Positions 36,918 through 46,614 are shown, counted from the first letter of the stretch. The stretch: DNA of 48,239 bases from Planctomycetota bacterium (GCA_021809185.1 JAKBAI010000010.1:1-48239), one strand, 5' to 3'. Notes: generated by a model not told the origin, from the letters alone. Numbers and translations are program-made.

Positions 36918-38936
36918 TTGTCGGAGGAAGAGAAAATAACTGGTGAAAAAGGCCACGATGTTCCGGGAGAATCGATCAAAGGGGGAACGCCATCGAGCCA
37001 GCCGATTCTGCGCACTCTGGCTCCCTTGTTGCGCGGTTTACAGCGAGAATTGGCCCAATGGCAATCTGTCCCTAAACATGGGCCGGCCAATCTGATCCAT
37101 CAAGCGACGATGGAGGGATTGATCAACGATCTATCACGTGTTGCTGCTAATCTGGATGTCGACAGACCGTTTTTAGTCATTATGCTTGTTGGCGGTACGG
37201 GAGTCGGTAAATCGACCTTGTTAAACGCCTTAGCCGGGGAACCGATTGCTGCAGCTTCGATCGCTCGCCCGACAACGCTCGACCCTGTTTTATATTATCA
37301 CCAATCGGTTCGACCAGATCGGATCGATCCGCTCTTGCGCTATTGCCGCCCGGTCGCTCACCGGCGAGATTCCCTTCTGAATAAAATTATTGTCGATACC
37401 CCTGATGTCGATAGCAATGAATTGGAGAATCGCGAAAAATTGCTGGCATTGTTGCCCGCTGCAGATATCGTTCTGTTTGTCGGTTCTCAAGAGAAATATC
37501 ACGATCAGATTATCTGGAATATTTTCCAGCAACAGCGCAAACGCCGGGCTTTTGCATTTGTTCTGAACAAATGGGATCGCTGCTACAACGCAACATCGGG
37601 CTTACGCCCGGATGAAGATTGGTTGAACGATCTCCGCGCGGAGGGTTTTCAAAATCCGAAATTATTTCGTATCTGCGCGCAGTCTTGGCTCGATTGGCAG
37701 TTGCGGATTGCCGCGGAGACTACCAAACCTCCATCAAAAGAATCCTCTTCGAATAATGCTTCTTTGCAGCCTGGGAGTCTTCTTTCTGGGAATCTTCAGC
37801 CTGTAGGTCTTCAGCCTGTAGGTCTTCAGCCTGTAGGTCTTCCTCCCGGAGAACAATTTCTCGAATTGAAAACCTGGTTAGAGACCGGTTTGAGCTTATT
37901 GGAAATCGAAGCGGTCAAAACACGCGGAGTCGATCAGTTATTGAGTTCTGTGATCGTTGCTTTGCAAACGGCTATGCCGCTATTGTTGACTGAGGTTGCG
38001 CACCATACCGAAGCGAGCTGGGAAAAAATTCTTATTGAAGAGGCCTCCGCGACCGGAGACATTCTATTAAATACTCTGGAACCTTACCAGAAAGAGATCG
38101 AAGCCCATTTTCAAATGGAAGGGCAACAGCGTTATCGTGGGTTCATGGCACTGTATCTACGACTGACATCGAGAATCCGCTTAGCCTCCTCTTCGTTGCG
38201 TGATCGATTTTCGGTTCTACCTAAAGAGACCAAGGTGCAATCCCCTACTCAATGGAATTTAGCAGTTTTTGCGCATGAATGCACTCGTGTTGCGGGTCAA
38301 AATGTGTTGAATCAACGCCGCACCGCTTTGGCGAATCGCTTGCTGGTCGATGCAGAGAAGAGCGGATTTCCTTTGCTTCTCATTCAACCAGAAATGGAAA
38401 AAGCGACTTCTCAAGATTTTCAAAAGCTGTTTGATCAAGCGATTATGGACGGTCTTGCCGAGATGGAACAGATTCTCACTCATCCGACAGGGGTTCGTAA
38501 AATCTTTCAGGCGCTGCTCTCATTGCTCGCCAATATCCTTCCAGAGATTGCGTTTATAGGGGGATATTTAATTTTTCTCTGGCGGTTTTTTGTCGTGGAA
38601 GGGTACCAAGCTTCGCTGATCGATGTGGTTTTACCCCTTATCGTTACCGTGATTGTGCTTATCTTCATGCAAGCGATTATCGCCGCTATTTTGCCTTTGC
38701 ATTGGTCAAAGATCCGCGATGCCTTTCACAAAAAATTGGTCCTTCGTTTGAGTAAAGAATTCAAGCAATACTATGGCAGTATCCCTCAACAAACGGCTCA
38801 GCTCATTCTGGCCGAGCGGGATCGAATTCTATTTTTGATCGAGCAGTCAGGGCGAATTCAAAAATGGTTACTCGATCAGCAAAATAACGCAACTGTTAAT
38901 GAGTTATATAGTCAACTGACAGACCATAATCATTGA
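36918..38936 (+). CDS. Membrane GTPase, second of a pair
   Basis: 672 residues. It starts with TTG, supported by GAGGTGA 4 nt upstream; no in-frame ATG gives the full domain. G1 GGTGVGKST (92-100), conserved switch region RPTTLDP (118-124), G3 DTPD (160-163) and G4 NKWD (217-220) are all canonical. This contrasts with the divergent motifs of the first GTPase. A Gln/Pro-rich linker with GLQPV repeats lies at about 275-315. Near the C-terminus are two long hydrophobic helices (about 540-600), then a helical tail. Tandem, non-identical GTPases often act as a pair, for example as heterodimers, but that is inferred. Followed by a CHAD protein gene after 94 nt. Confidence 0.85.
   Translation: MSEEEKITGEKGHDVPGESIKGGTPSSQPILRTLAPLLRGLQRELAQWQSVPKHGPANLIHQATMEGLINDLSRVAANLDVDRPFLVIMLVGGTGVGKSTLLNALAGEPIAAASIARPTTLDPVLYYHQSVRPDRIDPLLRYCRPVAHRRDSLLNKIIVDTPDVDSNELENREKLLALLPAADIVLFVGSQEKYHDQIIWNIFQQQRKRRAFAFVLNKWDRCYNATSGLRPDEDWLNDLRAEGFQNPKLFRICAQSWLDWQLRIAAETTKPPSKESSSNNASLQPGSLLSGNLQPVGLQPVGLQPVGLPPGEQFLELKTWLETGLSLLEIEAVKTRGVDQLLSSVIVALQTAMPLLLTEVAHHTEASWEKILIEEASATGDILLNTLEPYQKEIEAHFQMEGQQRYRGFMALYLRLTSRIRLASSSLRDRFSVLPKETKVQSPTQWNLAVFAHECTRVAGQNVLNQRRTALANRLLVDAEKSGFPLLLIQPEMEKATSQDFQKLFDQAIMDGLAEMEQILTHPTGVRKIFQALLSLLANILPEIAFIGGYLIFLWRFFVVEGYQASLIDVVLPLIVTVIVLIFMQAIIAAILPLHWSKIRDAFHKKLVLRLSKEFKQYYGSIPQQTAQLILAERDRILFLIEQSGRIQKWLLDQQNNATVNELYSQLTDHNH
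37794..37838. repeat. 15-bp coding tandem repeat, three copies
   Basis: CTTCAGCCTGTAGGT three times exactly, encoding LQPVG units in the linker of the second GTPase. A partial diverged copy lies upstream. Confidence 0.9.
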
Positions 38937-39030
38937 TTTTTCAAAAAGGTTTCTTTCGCTCAATCGAGGAGATCCTCGCTCAGTTGAGCTGTTTTAACAT
39001 AAATGATCGATCGATCAGGGATATAGGAAT

Positions 39031-40224
39031 ATGGCTAAAAATACTTCTGGAAAGGCGGAGCATCCGAAGAAATCGAAATCTGAAGCAAAATCCGAAGCGA
39101 AAATTGAAACAAAATCTGATGCAATAGCTGATTATAAAAAATTGATTTTGGAAGAGAATTTATCGGTGATCGAGGCTGGGCAAAAGCTTCTTCATGCCCG
39201 GTTTCATATGGTCAAACACTATCTTATTCAAGTGATGCAAGGGATTCCCTGTTCTAATCCTGGATCTGACCCTGGAACAGTAGTAAAACTGGACAGCTCG
39301 GAAGCGCTACCAGGTGAGAGAAGTTGGCCCGTGGAACCGGTTCATCAATTAAGAGTCTCCACCCGAAGGGCGGGGGCCAGTTTACGATTGTTGCGCCCTT
39401 ATTTGTCACCCAAGCCGTTTCGCTCATTGCGTAAAATCCTCCACCAGCTTCGTGCCCTAGCCGCACCTGCTCGCGATGCCGATGTTTTTTTGCTGGCTTT
39501 GCAAGCCAATCGGCTCTTTCGGAAAGAGGCCAATCGACCGGCATACTTCTTTTTACTTGGATTGATTGGCGCGCAAAGAAATACCGCTCAGCAATTATTG
39601 ATTGCCAATACTCCAGATTCCTCTCTTCCAAAGATTTTAGCTAAACTACAAAAAAAGTGTTTCGAAACTGCTGATGAGTTTCGAGTTTATTTTAATCTCG
39701 ATGTTCCTGGAATCGGTCGTTCTTGGTTGGAGCCAGTTCTATCCCAGCTCAACGATGCCGAAAATCTCTTCCGGCTCCATCTAGATCCGATTCCCGACTC
39801 GGTAAGCAAACTCCACGAACTTCGTATTCTGGGTAAACGGGTCCGCTATACCATGGAACTTCTAGCGCATAGCCTTGCGGGACCATGGAAAGAAGAGCGA
39901 TTGCCGATGATGGAACAGGTTCAAGAAATTTTGGGGGATATCAACGATTGCGACCAGTTTGGCGAACAAATCGAGGCGATTCGACATCTGGTAAGAGGGA
40001 TACTCCAGGAATCTGATCGCTATACCATCGAGCCAGTTTTGCAATCTCTGCGTCAACAGTATCGCCGCAAAATGTTAGCCGATAAGAACTTATTCCTTGA
40101 TTGGGTTCAAAAATGGTCTGCCCTGCAATCCTCTTTGACCATCGATCGATCTTCCAATCATTCTTCCGATTCCTCTCTGGACCACACCGAAGATGAAACC
40201 TCCCACCCAAGCAAGACCGATTGA
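39031..40224 (+). CDS. CHAD-domain protein
   Basis: 397 residues. N-terminal Lys/Glu/Ser-rich tail (1-35), then a CHAD domain: an all-helical, His-rich fold that binds inorganic polyphosphate. Conserved parts visible: HQLRVSTRRAGASLRLLRPYL (about 110-130), LAAPARDADV (about 145-155), LHELRILGKRVRYTMELL (about 255-272) and EILGDINDCDQF. Standalone CHAD proteins bind polyP granules or phasin-like granules. There is no CYTH or triphosphatase domain. The N-terminal tail carries repeated SEAK. ATG follows ATAGGAAT. Last gene of the oxidase-GTPase-GTPase run. A polyphosphate link for the GTPases is speculation. Confidence 0.88.
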   Translation: MAKNTSGKAEHPKKSKSEAKSEAKIETKSDAIADYKKLILEENLSVIEAGQKLLHARFHMVKHYLIQVMQGIPCSNPGSDPGTVVKLDSSEALPGERSWPVEPVHQLRVSTRRAGASLRLLRPYLSPKPFRSLRKILHQLRALAAPARDADVFLLALQANRLFRKEANRPAYFFLLGLIGAQRNTAQQLLIANTPDSSLPKILAKLQKKCFETADEFRVYFNLDVPGIGRSWLEPVLSQLNDAENLFRLHLDPIPDSVSKLHELRILGKRVRYTMELLAHSLAGPWKEERLPMMEQVQEILGDINDCDQFGEQIEAIRHLVRGILQESDRYTIEPVLQSLRQQYRRKMLADKNLFLDWVQKWSALQSSLTIDRSSNHSSDSSLDHTEDETSHPSKTD

Positions 40225-40375
40225 TTCACTCGCCATTCTAGAGCTGGTATGTAGTTTATTTAGCAATCTGCTGTTGAGAATAGAAGGGCAGAGCAAGCCA
40301 AAAATCTCACGGTTCTGAGAGACTATCTCATCAGGTTAGCTCGATTTTGAGGATAATGGGTCGAAAATCTATTTG

Positions 40376-40513
40376 TTACACTTCGGCGATGCCGAGTCCC
40401 TGAAAGATAAGCACTTTTGCCTGTTCTACTTTTACCCAAAAAATCACGATCACCATGTTCTCCGTCAAAGAGAAATCGAAAGCGGAATTCCAGGATTTTG
40501 AAGGGGTTGCCAA
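40376..40513 (-). pseudogene. Possible gene remnant
   Basis: 45 codons from a TTG ending at TAA 40378-40376. The last part reads MVIVIFWVKVEQAKVLIF then GLGIAEV, which has the alternation of a real beta-rich protein end. There is a TAG 9 nt upstream of the TTG in frame and no ribosome site, so if real it is the tail of a decayed gene. Overlapping longer frames on both strands look like shadows. Confidence 0.25.
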
Positions 40514-40620
40514 AAGAACGGGCTACCAACATGCAGATACAAAATCAATCTGTTTGGATTATATATGGGATAGCTGATGATGGATTTGTAGAAATCTTTA
40601 ATACTGTATAGACGATCTCG

Positions 40621-40660
40621 TAAGAAGAGGTTATCGAAACTTATTGATAACCTCTTCTTA
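40621..40660 (-). terminator. Hairpin downstream of the small exported protein gene
   Basis: Perfect 15-bp stem (40621-40635 with 40646-40660) and a 10-nt loop, 38 nt past the stop of the minus-strand gene. The T-tract is limited to the end of the stem (TTCTTA). Confidence 0.6.
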
Positions 40661-40697
40661 AAATGCGTTCAAAGAAAATAGCTACGCTTATAATGAT

Positions 40698-40973
40698 CTA
40701 TTTTGCCGGAACTACGGAAATGTCCCCCGTTTCGCAAATATAGATCAGATTACCGTTGTTTTGGTCTTTGAAAACTTCAATTCCAAACGACTTGGTTGTT
40801 TTGGAAAAATCGGTTTCCCCGCTTTTACGTACTCTTAATTCATGGGCATGGACCCATTTGGGGCCTTTCGAAGATTCATCTTGAGCATGTATAAAGGTTC
40901 TGCTCAGGTCGCAAGCGACATAGCCAATCAGAAATCCTAATAACAGGATCAGAGCAACATTTTTTTTGGTCAT
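40698..40973 (-). CDS. Small exported or anchored protein, unknown
   Basis: 91 residues from ATG 40973. The open frame extends to 41078, but the preceding 35 residues are unlikely and AAAGGAG lies 13 nt before the ATG (10 nt before an adjacent GTG). MTKKNVALILLLGFLIGYVAC is a signal or anchor segment, then FIHAQDES as probable cleavage area. The mature part contains WVHAHELRVRKSGETDF and FGIEVFKDQNNGNLIYICETGDISVVP, a compact beta-rich domain. It looks like a conserved small protein type of this phylum, but I cannot name the family. A cysteine in the hydrophobic stretch is not in an obvious lipobox. Confidence 0.7.
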   Translation of the reverse strand: MTKKNVALILLLGFLIGYVACDLSRTFIHAQDESSKGPKWVHAHELRVRKSGETDFSKTTKSFGIEVFKDQNNGNLIYICETGDISVVPAK

Positions 40974-41684
40974 CACGGTTTTAAAACTCCTTTGGTTTCG
41001 ATGGGGTAAACCATCAACTAAATTCCCAGTGATTTGCTGGAAATACGGTATCGATCGAAGAATATCGTCTCTATTCAAGTTCGATCAACTCTCGACTATA
41101 AATTTAGGCAATTTGCTCTTAAAACGGAATGAAGTAAGAAAAATATGTTATCGAATTCCCCTGATTTCAAAAAGTTTCCTAATATGAAGTCCAATCTAAT
41201 GAATAATCGGTTAGAAAATATCCATTCTTGGGAGATTATCAACAGTATAGCTTCAAATTAGGCAAAATAAAGATAACGATTAGGGGACAAGTGCCAATAC
41301 CGTATGAATCACACAAAAGTAAGATAACACTCACTTAGCTGACAAAGAGAATGGAATTAAAATAGGATATTTCGAGTTAATTTGCAGGAATTGGGGAATA
41401 GTCGCTGAGTTGATGGAATCGTTCAACTAGAAAAAGCATAGAAGAAAAAGAAACATCTCATCAGGAAATCTCGAAAAAAAAGGAATAAAATGGACGAAAT
41501 GCCCTTGCTTGAATTTCTCTTGCATATTACTGTCGCCGCGATTAGTTAAAGAATCATTCGTTCTAGAAAAATCAAACGTTTGCGGCGGGAACCGGGACCA
41601 TACTAGTCTTCGTGCTCACGCGATGGGGGATTACCGATGGGATCGTTGCGAATGGGGGAAAATTCCAACGTTCAGGAGGGGATA
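40974..41684. other. Divergent intergenic region before the secretin gene
   Basis: About 710 nt. Mostly A+T-rich, except for a clearly more G+C-rich patch at about 41580-41640 just before the secretin gene. The short frame 41637-41684 is in phase with the secretin but lies before its best start. No riboswitch or hairpin recognised. Confidence 0.5.
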
Positions 41685-44600
41685 ATGCAGAAGTTTTGGG
41701 AAAGGAGTCCAAAGGTGGGCCAAGGAAAATTAAGCAACGTCATAAAAATGGGAATTAAACAGACTGGGGTAATGGGGTTGATGACCGCAGCTTATCTAGC
41801 AGTCACACCTGTTATTCAGGCTCAGACAGGTGGCTTTGCTACCGGAGGAAATACTCCGGGCGGAGCTGATAGCACGAACGTGCGAGGTTCTGGATCTTCC
41901 AGTTCGGAAAGTCCCAGTACCGTGCAGGCACGCGAAGCGATGAAAAAGGCTCAGCTCGCGTATATAAAGGGGGATTATCGTACCGCTAAGTCCTATGCCG
42001 ATAAAGCCAAATTTTTGGTTGCTGGGGTAACAGGCATCAAATGGGAAGAAAGCCCTGATGACTTTCTGAAAAAAGTAGATGCGAAGTTGAAATCAAGTCC
42101 TGGTGGTCAACCCTTCTCGGAAAAATACTCAACGGCAACTAATCCTAACTCGGTACTACCAAAACCGGCTATAGGTCAAACAGGTTCGATATCTGCTCAA
42201 TCTAGCTATGCCAAAAAGACAACCACTGATCCAAAATTGCTTCTCAAAAAAGGTCGCGAAGCTCTAGCTATCTCCAAGCTCAGCGATGCCATGAATTATG
42301 CCAAACAGGCAGAAGCCAACAAGCATCTAGCTCATTGGGGGCTATTTGACGATACCCCCGCTTCTTTAATGAAAGATGTACAAAAGGCGATCGAACGAAA
42401 AAATCGAGCGGATTCGGATCAACTGCTCAAAAAAGCACGCATGATCGTTCAGCAGTTACAGAACGACAAAAATCCAAGTCCGCAAAGACTGGAAATGCTT
42501 GAAAAAGCTCGAGCCATGGCTCTTCAGGCCGAACAACTCCACGGCAGTTATAGCATGTGGGATTTTGGCGATCGGCCTATTAGCATTATTCGCGATATTG
42601 AGACTATTCGTGCTCGTGCGGGTACCATCCCCCAGCAAGGAACCACTCGTCTAGCCAATAATAGCAAGACGAAACCTTCTGGTAGTAATCGTAAGGGTAA
42701 TGAAACGAATGAACCCCCGATCCTAGCTCAAAATAAAGGGACCTATAACCTAGTTGGCACCGATACCAAAAAGGAGAAGCCATCGGGGGATTCCAATTCG
42801 GTAGCCAATAAAACGCAACCGGTTAAACCTTCAAGCGGTTTTCCACCACTCGATCCTGAACCAAAACTGACCGATTCGAATATTCAGCAAGTTGCTGGCA
42901 AAAACGTAAGCCCTGTTGCTACCAGCAAAGAAAAGACCTTTGCTCTCAATTTAATGCGCGAAGCACAGGCATTACAGGTAAGCGGAGATTTTATTGGAGC
43001 TAAAGAAAAATTAAATCAAGCTTCCAAGTACCAATCTCTCTTCGGTCCCAACGAAACTAGTCCAGAAATGGCCAAAGTTCGTTTGAATGCCGAAGCGATA
43101 GAATACATTAGCAAACTTTGTAATCAAGCTTCGGATCAGGCAACTCAAGGCGATCCTGCTTCGATTAGTGGTGCCGAACAAAAATTGTCGCGAGCCGATT
43201 CTTTGGCATCGAGTATGGGATTGGATAACCAAGCGGTCCTGCATTGCCAATCGTTTATCAAAAAACAAAAGTCGGCCATGATTGTTGGCGCAGGTACAAA
43301 TACCGGCAAATCTTCGAACTTAGTGAAACCGGTTCAAAATCTAGAAATGCCTTCCATGCCAAGTGGCATCGCTGGCACCGGTGGCACCACTCTGGATGGC
43401 CAAAACTTGATTGACGCCGCTCGGCAAGAACTTCGCCGAGGGGAATTAGATAATGCTCGGAATTTGAGCGAACAGATTCTGGCAGGAAACTACCCCTCTC
43501 AAGTCAAAACCGAAGCGGGTAATCTATTACGATCGGTCAATGCCGAGAGTTTCAAACAACAACAGCGAACCGCTCAAAAATCTTTCCAAGCCGGTATGGA
43601 TCACTACAATGCTCACCATTATGCAGAAGCTTTGTCGGTGTTTCAATTAATCGATGTTAGCAAATTAGCATCCCCGCAGCAGACCCAATTACGAGAATTG
43701 CTGGTTTCCAGCCGATTAGGACTGAAAAATCAGCAATTAGCGCAAAATAAAGGGGATTCGTTGCAACAGGTTTCTGGAAAAGAGAATCCTCCGATTGGTG
43801 GGGTAGGAACTGCCAGTGTGGGTAGCGGTGAAGTGGTGAACCGGACCGGTCCAGATAATCCGGTGCAACAGCAAGAAGCGATGCTGGAAGTTCGCTATCA
43901 AAAATTGCGGACGGAAGGTTTGAAAATCCAGACCGAAGCTCGTGCGATGTTTGGCAAAGGGGAAACCGATGCTGCCATTCAATCTCTGCAAGCTTACGAA
44001 GATCAGGTCAAGAATTCCAATCTGGATAAAAACAAAATTGCTCTGCTGATCCGCCCTATCGATCGGAATATCCAGCAATTCCAGATCATGAAAAAGCACC
44101 AGGATGTCTTTTTCAGCGAACAGCGGGATAAAAAGGCTTTCCACGACGATCTGGAACATGATCGTCTGGCGAAAATCCATAAAGATAAAGAGCTTACAAA
44201 GTTGTCGCGCCAATTTACGCAACTCATGGAAGCAAAGAAATTCAACGAAGCGGAAATGGTCGCTCTGAAAATGCAACAGATCGATCCGAAAGATGTTTCT
44301 GCGGATGCCGCCGTGCGAATTGCTCATATGGCAGGGCGAAAAAATCTCCGTGACCAGATCGATAAAAACAACGAGCAGTATAATTTCGATCGATTATCCA
44401 AAGATGAAGATTTCGGTCCTTCCGTGAACGTTATGGATCCGATCAAATTCAATCCTGCTATTTTCAATGATCCTCGTCGAAAAGGGCGTGATCTGTCGCG
44501 TGGTATCAACATCATGCGTCATCGTACCGATCGCGAAAAAGAGATCATGAAAAAGTTGGAAGAACCGATCGATCTGAAGTTCCAGGGGACTCCTCTGACC

Positions 44601-46286
44601 GAAGTGATCGAGTATCTCCATACCACGAAAAATATCAATATCTCGGTCGATAAAGAGATGTTACGCAAGGAAGGGATGGACCCGAATAAGGTTCTTATCT
44701 CGGAACGGTTTGATAATCTCCCAGTGAAAAGTGTTTTGAATATTATCCTCAAAAAGATCAAATTGACCCATATCATCGAGGACGATGTTCTGAAAATCAC
44801 TACTTCCGAGGGGGCTAGAGGCAAGCTGCAACTCAAAGTATTGCCGGTTACCGATCTAGTAATCCCCATCCCCGATGCCAAAGAGCTTTCGAATTACGAT
44901 CTCTTGGGTATCCGCGATCCGAATTTACCAGTGAATGGTTCGAATGGACCCCTTGGAAATTATTCCGCTCCTTTTGGTTTACCTTCGGGAGGGGGAGAGC
45001 AAGTTAGTTCTCCAAGCCGATCTGGTGGTGGAAAAATCGACAATCAATCTTCGGATAATGGTTCCAGTTCATTCACCATCAAAAAATCGAATCGTGGTAG
45101 TGCCACTCTGGAACAGGATTTGATTAAATTGATTACCTCGACGATTGCTCCTATGACTTGGAGCGATGTCGGTGGACCAGGTACCATTCAGTATTTCCCT
45201 ACCGGTTCTGCGCTGGTAATCAATCAAACTCCTGATATTCTGGAACAGGTTACTACGTTACTTGAACAGCTCCGGAATTTGCAGGATCTCGAAGTGGCGA
45301 TTGAAGTTCGACTTGTTGCCTTGTCCGAAGCTTTCTATGAGCGTATTGGGGTAGATTTCAATATGAATATCACCCAGAATACGACGAAGTATCAGCCTAA
45401 TATTACAACGGGTAACTTTTCACCGTTCCCGTTCATCAACAGTCCGAATGCCTTCAAGGGGGCAGTGTTTGGTTTGACTCCTGCTGGAACGTTTACTCCA
45501 GATTTGAACATTCCGATTTCTACCTCTTCGTTCGGGCAAGCGATTCCGACTTTTGGTGGGTTCCAGAATTCACCGGGACAAGATGGGGGTGTATCATTCG
45601 GGTTAGCCTTCTTGAATCAGATCCAGGTCTTTTTGTTCTTGGAAGCTGCACAAGGGGATCGCCGAATCAACATTATGCAGGCACCGAAATTAACCATGTT
45701 CAATGGTCAATCGGCCTCGTTAAACGTTACCACCCAACAATTCTTCCTCTTGAATTTGAATGTGATCAGTGCCAACGGTCAGATCGTTTTTCAACCGCAG
45801 AATACCCCGATTCCATTGTCGATGTTTATGACACTGCAACCGGTTATTACAGGAGACCGCCGCTTTGTTCGATTGAATATTAACCAAACGATGCGTAACC
45901 TGGTATCCACGAATATTCCTCTGTTCCCGACAACGGCCTTCGTTACCCCGTTCTACTATGGGGGTTATACAGGAACACCGGTACCATTTACCCAGTACAT
46001 CCAACAGCCTTCGATCAGTACACTGTTCGTTCAGACAACGGTTGCTGTTCCTGATGGTGGTACGGTTCTGCTCGGTGGTTTGAAAACATTGGCAGAAAAT
46101 CGCAATGAATTCGGTCCACCTGTATTAAGCAAAATTCCGTATCTGAATCGTCTGTTCAAGAACGTTGGCTATGGCCGCGAATCGCAAAGCATGATGATGA
46201 TGGTAACTCCACGCATCATTATCAATCGCGAAGAGCAGTTGATCCAAACCGGAGTTACGGAAACTCCACCTGAAATTCCAAACTAA
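41685..46286 (+). CDS. Giant TPR-secretin outer-membrane protein
   Basis: The frame opens at 41637, but AGGAGGGGATA directly precedes ATG 41685, giving 1533 residues. A hydrophobic signal segment lies near 20-45, with VIQAQTGG as likely cleavage area. The N-terminal 900 residues hold repeated TPR-like helices (REAMKKAQLAYIKGDYRTAKSYADKA; REALAISKLSDAMNYAKQAEA; MREAQALQVSGDFIGAKEKL) separated by Ser/Gly/Pro linkers. A secretin N0-like domain follows (about 955-1055, FQGTPLTEVIEYL), then a Gly/Ser linker, an N-domain and the secretin barrel (about 1185-1510) with VAVPDGGTVLLGGL (1453-1466) and LSKIPYLNRLFKNVGYG. Secretins form outer-membrane gates for type II/III secretion or type IV pili. No gspE/gspF-type partner is in the window. 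Confidence 0.9.
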   Translation: MQKFWERSPKVGQGKLSNVIKMGIKQTGVMGLMTAAYLAVTPVIQAQTGGFATGGNTPGGADSTNVRGSGSSSSESPSTVQAREAMKKAQLAYIKGDYRTAKSYADKAKFLVAGVTGIKWEESPDDFLKKVDAKLKSSPGGQPFSEKYSTATNPNSVLPKPAIGQTGSISAQSSYAKKTTTDPKLLLKKGREALAISKLSDAMNYAKQAEANKHLAHWGLFDDTPASLMKDVQKAIERKNRADSDQLLKKARMIVQQLQNDKNPSPQRLEMLEKARAMALQAEQLHGSYSMWDFGDRPISIIRDIETIRARAGTIPQQGTTRLANNSKTKPSGSNRKGNETNEPPILAQNKGTYNLVGTDTKKEKPSGDSNSVANKTQPVKPSSGFPPLDPEPKLTDSNIQQVAGKNVSPVATSKEKTFALNLMREAQALQVSGDFIGAKEKLNQASKYQSLFGPNETSPEMAKVRLNAEAIEYISKLCNQASDQATQGDPASISGAEQKLSRADSLASSMGLDNQAVLHCQSFIKKQKSAMIVGAGTNTGKSSNLVKPVQNLEMPSMPSGIAGTGGTTLDGQNLIDAARQELRRGELDNARNLSEQILAGNYPSQVKTEAGNLLRSVNAESFKQQQRTAQKSFQAGMDHYNAHHYAEALSVFQLIDVSKLASPQQTQLRELLVSSRLGLKNQQLAQNKGDSLQQVSGKENPPIGGVGTASVGSGEVVNRTGPDNPVQQQEAMLEVRYQKLRTEGLKIQTEARAMFGKGETDAAIQSLQAYEDQVKNSNLDKNKIALLIRPIDRNIQQFQIMKKHQDVFFSEQRDKKAFHDDLEHDRLAKIHKDKELTKLSRQFTQLMEAKKFNEAEMVALKMQQIDPKDVSADAAVRIAHMAGRKNLRDQIDKNNEQYNFDRLSKDEDFGPSVNVMDPIKFNPAIFNDPRRKGRDLSRGINIMRHRTDREKEIMKKLEEPIDLKFQGTPLTEVIEYLHTTKNINISVDKEMLRKEGMDPNKVLISERFDNLPVKSVLNIILKKIKLTHIIEDDVLKITTSEGARGKLQLKVLPVTDLVIPIPDAKELSNYDLLGIRDPNLPVNGSNGPLGNYSAPFGLPSGGGEQVSSPSRSGGGKIDNQSSDNGSSSFTIKKSNRGSATLEQDLIKLITSTIAPMTWSDVGGPGTIQYFPTGSALVINQTPDILEQVTTLLEQLRNLQDLEVAIEVRLVALSEAFYERIGVDFNMNITQNTTKYQPNITTGNFSPFPFINSPNAFKGAVFGLTPAGTFTPDLNIPISTSSFGQAIPTFGGFQNSPGQDGGVSFGLAFLNQIQVFLFLEAAQGDRRINIMQAPKLTMFNGQSASLNVTTQQFFLLNLNVISANGQIVFQPQNTPIPLSMFMTLQPVITGDRRFVRLNINQTMRNLVSTNIPLFPTTAFVTPFYYGGYTGTPVPFTQYIQQPSISTLFVQTTVAVPDGGTVLLGGLKTLAENRNEFGPPVLSKIPYLNRLFKNVGYGRESQSMMMMVTPRIIINREEQLIQTGVTETPPEIPN

Positions 46287-46327
46287 ACGATTCGTTAAGT
46301 TTGAATTTTTAAGTTTGAACTTTTTCC

Positions 46328-46355
46328 AAAGGCAAATCGTTACCGGTTTGCCTTT
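46328..46355 (+). terminator. Intrinsic terminator of the secretin gene
   Basis: Stem AAAGGCAAA (46328-46336) with TTTGCCTTT (46347-46355), a 10-nt loop and a following T-run, 41 nt past the stop. Typical rho-independent shape. Confidence 0.85.
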
Positions 46356-46528
46356 TTTTGTTTGCTATAAGGTAAAGTGCATTGGCGAGAAGATATTAAT
46401 TCTAGAGATCTCGATTCCGGAAAATAGAACCGGAGCCTATAAGAATTTGATGTTTCCAACTCGTTTATTTCCGCGGAAATTATTTTGAACCTATTTCTTC
46501 CATTTTTACAAGTTCTCTTTGACCGATT

Positions 46529-46537
46529 TGATATAAT
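46529..46537 (+). promoter_or_regulatory. Extended -10 promoter element before the AAA+ gene
   Basis: TGATATAAT fits the TGnTATAAT extended -10 box exactly. The nearest TTGACC is only 7 nt upstream and cannot serve as its -35 box. The AAA+ gene starts about 240 nt downstream. Confidence 0.4.
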
Positions 46538-46614
46538 CAGAGTAACCAATAAAGTAAGTAAAATGTGAAAATAGTGTATTTCTTGAAAAATTTTTCCGCA
46601 CAAGCAACCATCAA

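Noticed and set aside
43737-44327. Minus-strand frame of 196 codons
   Set aside because: Opposite the TPR-secretin coding region, which has clear domain signal in its own frame.
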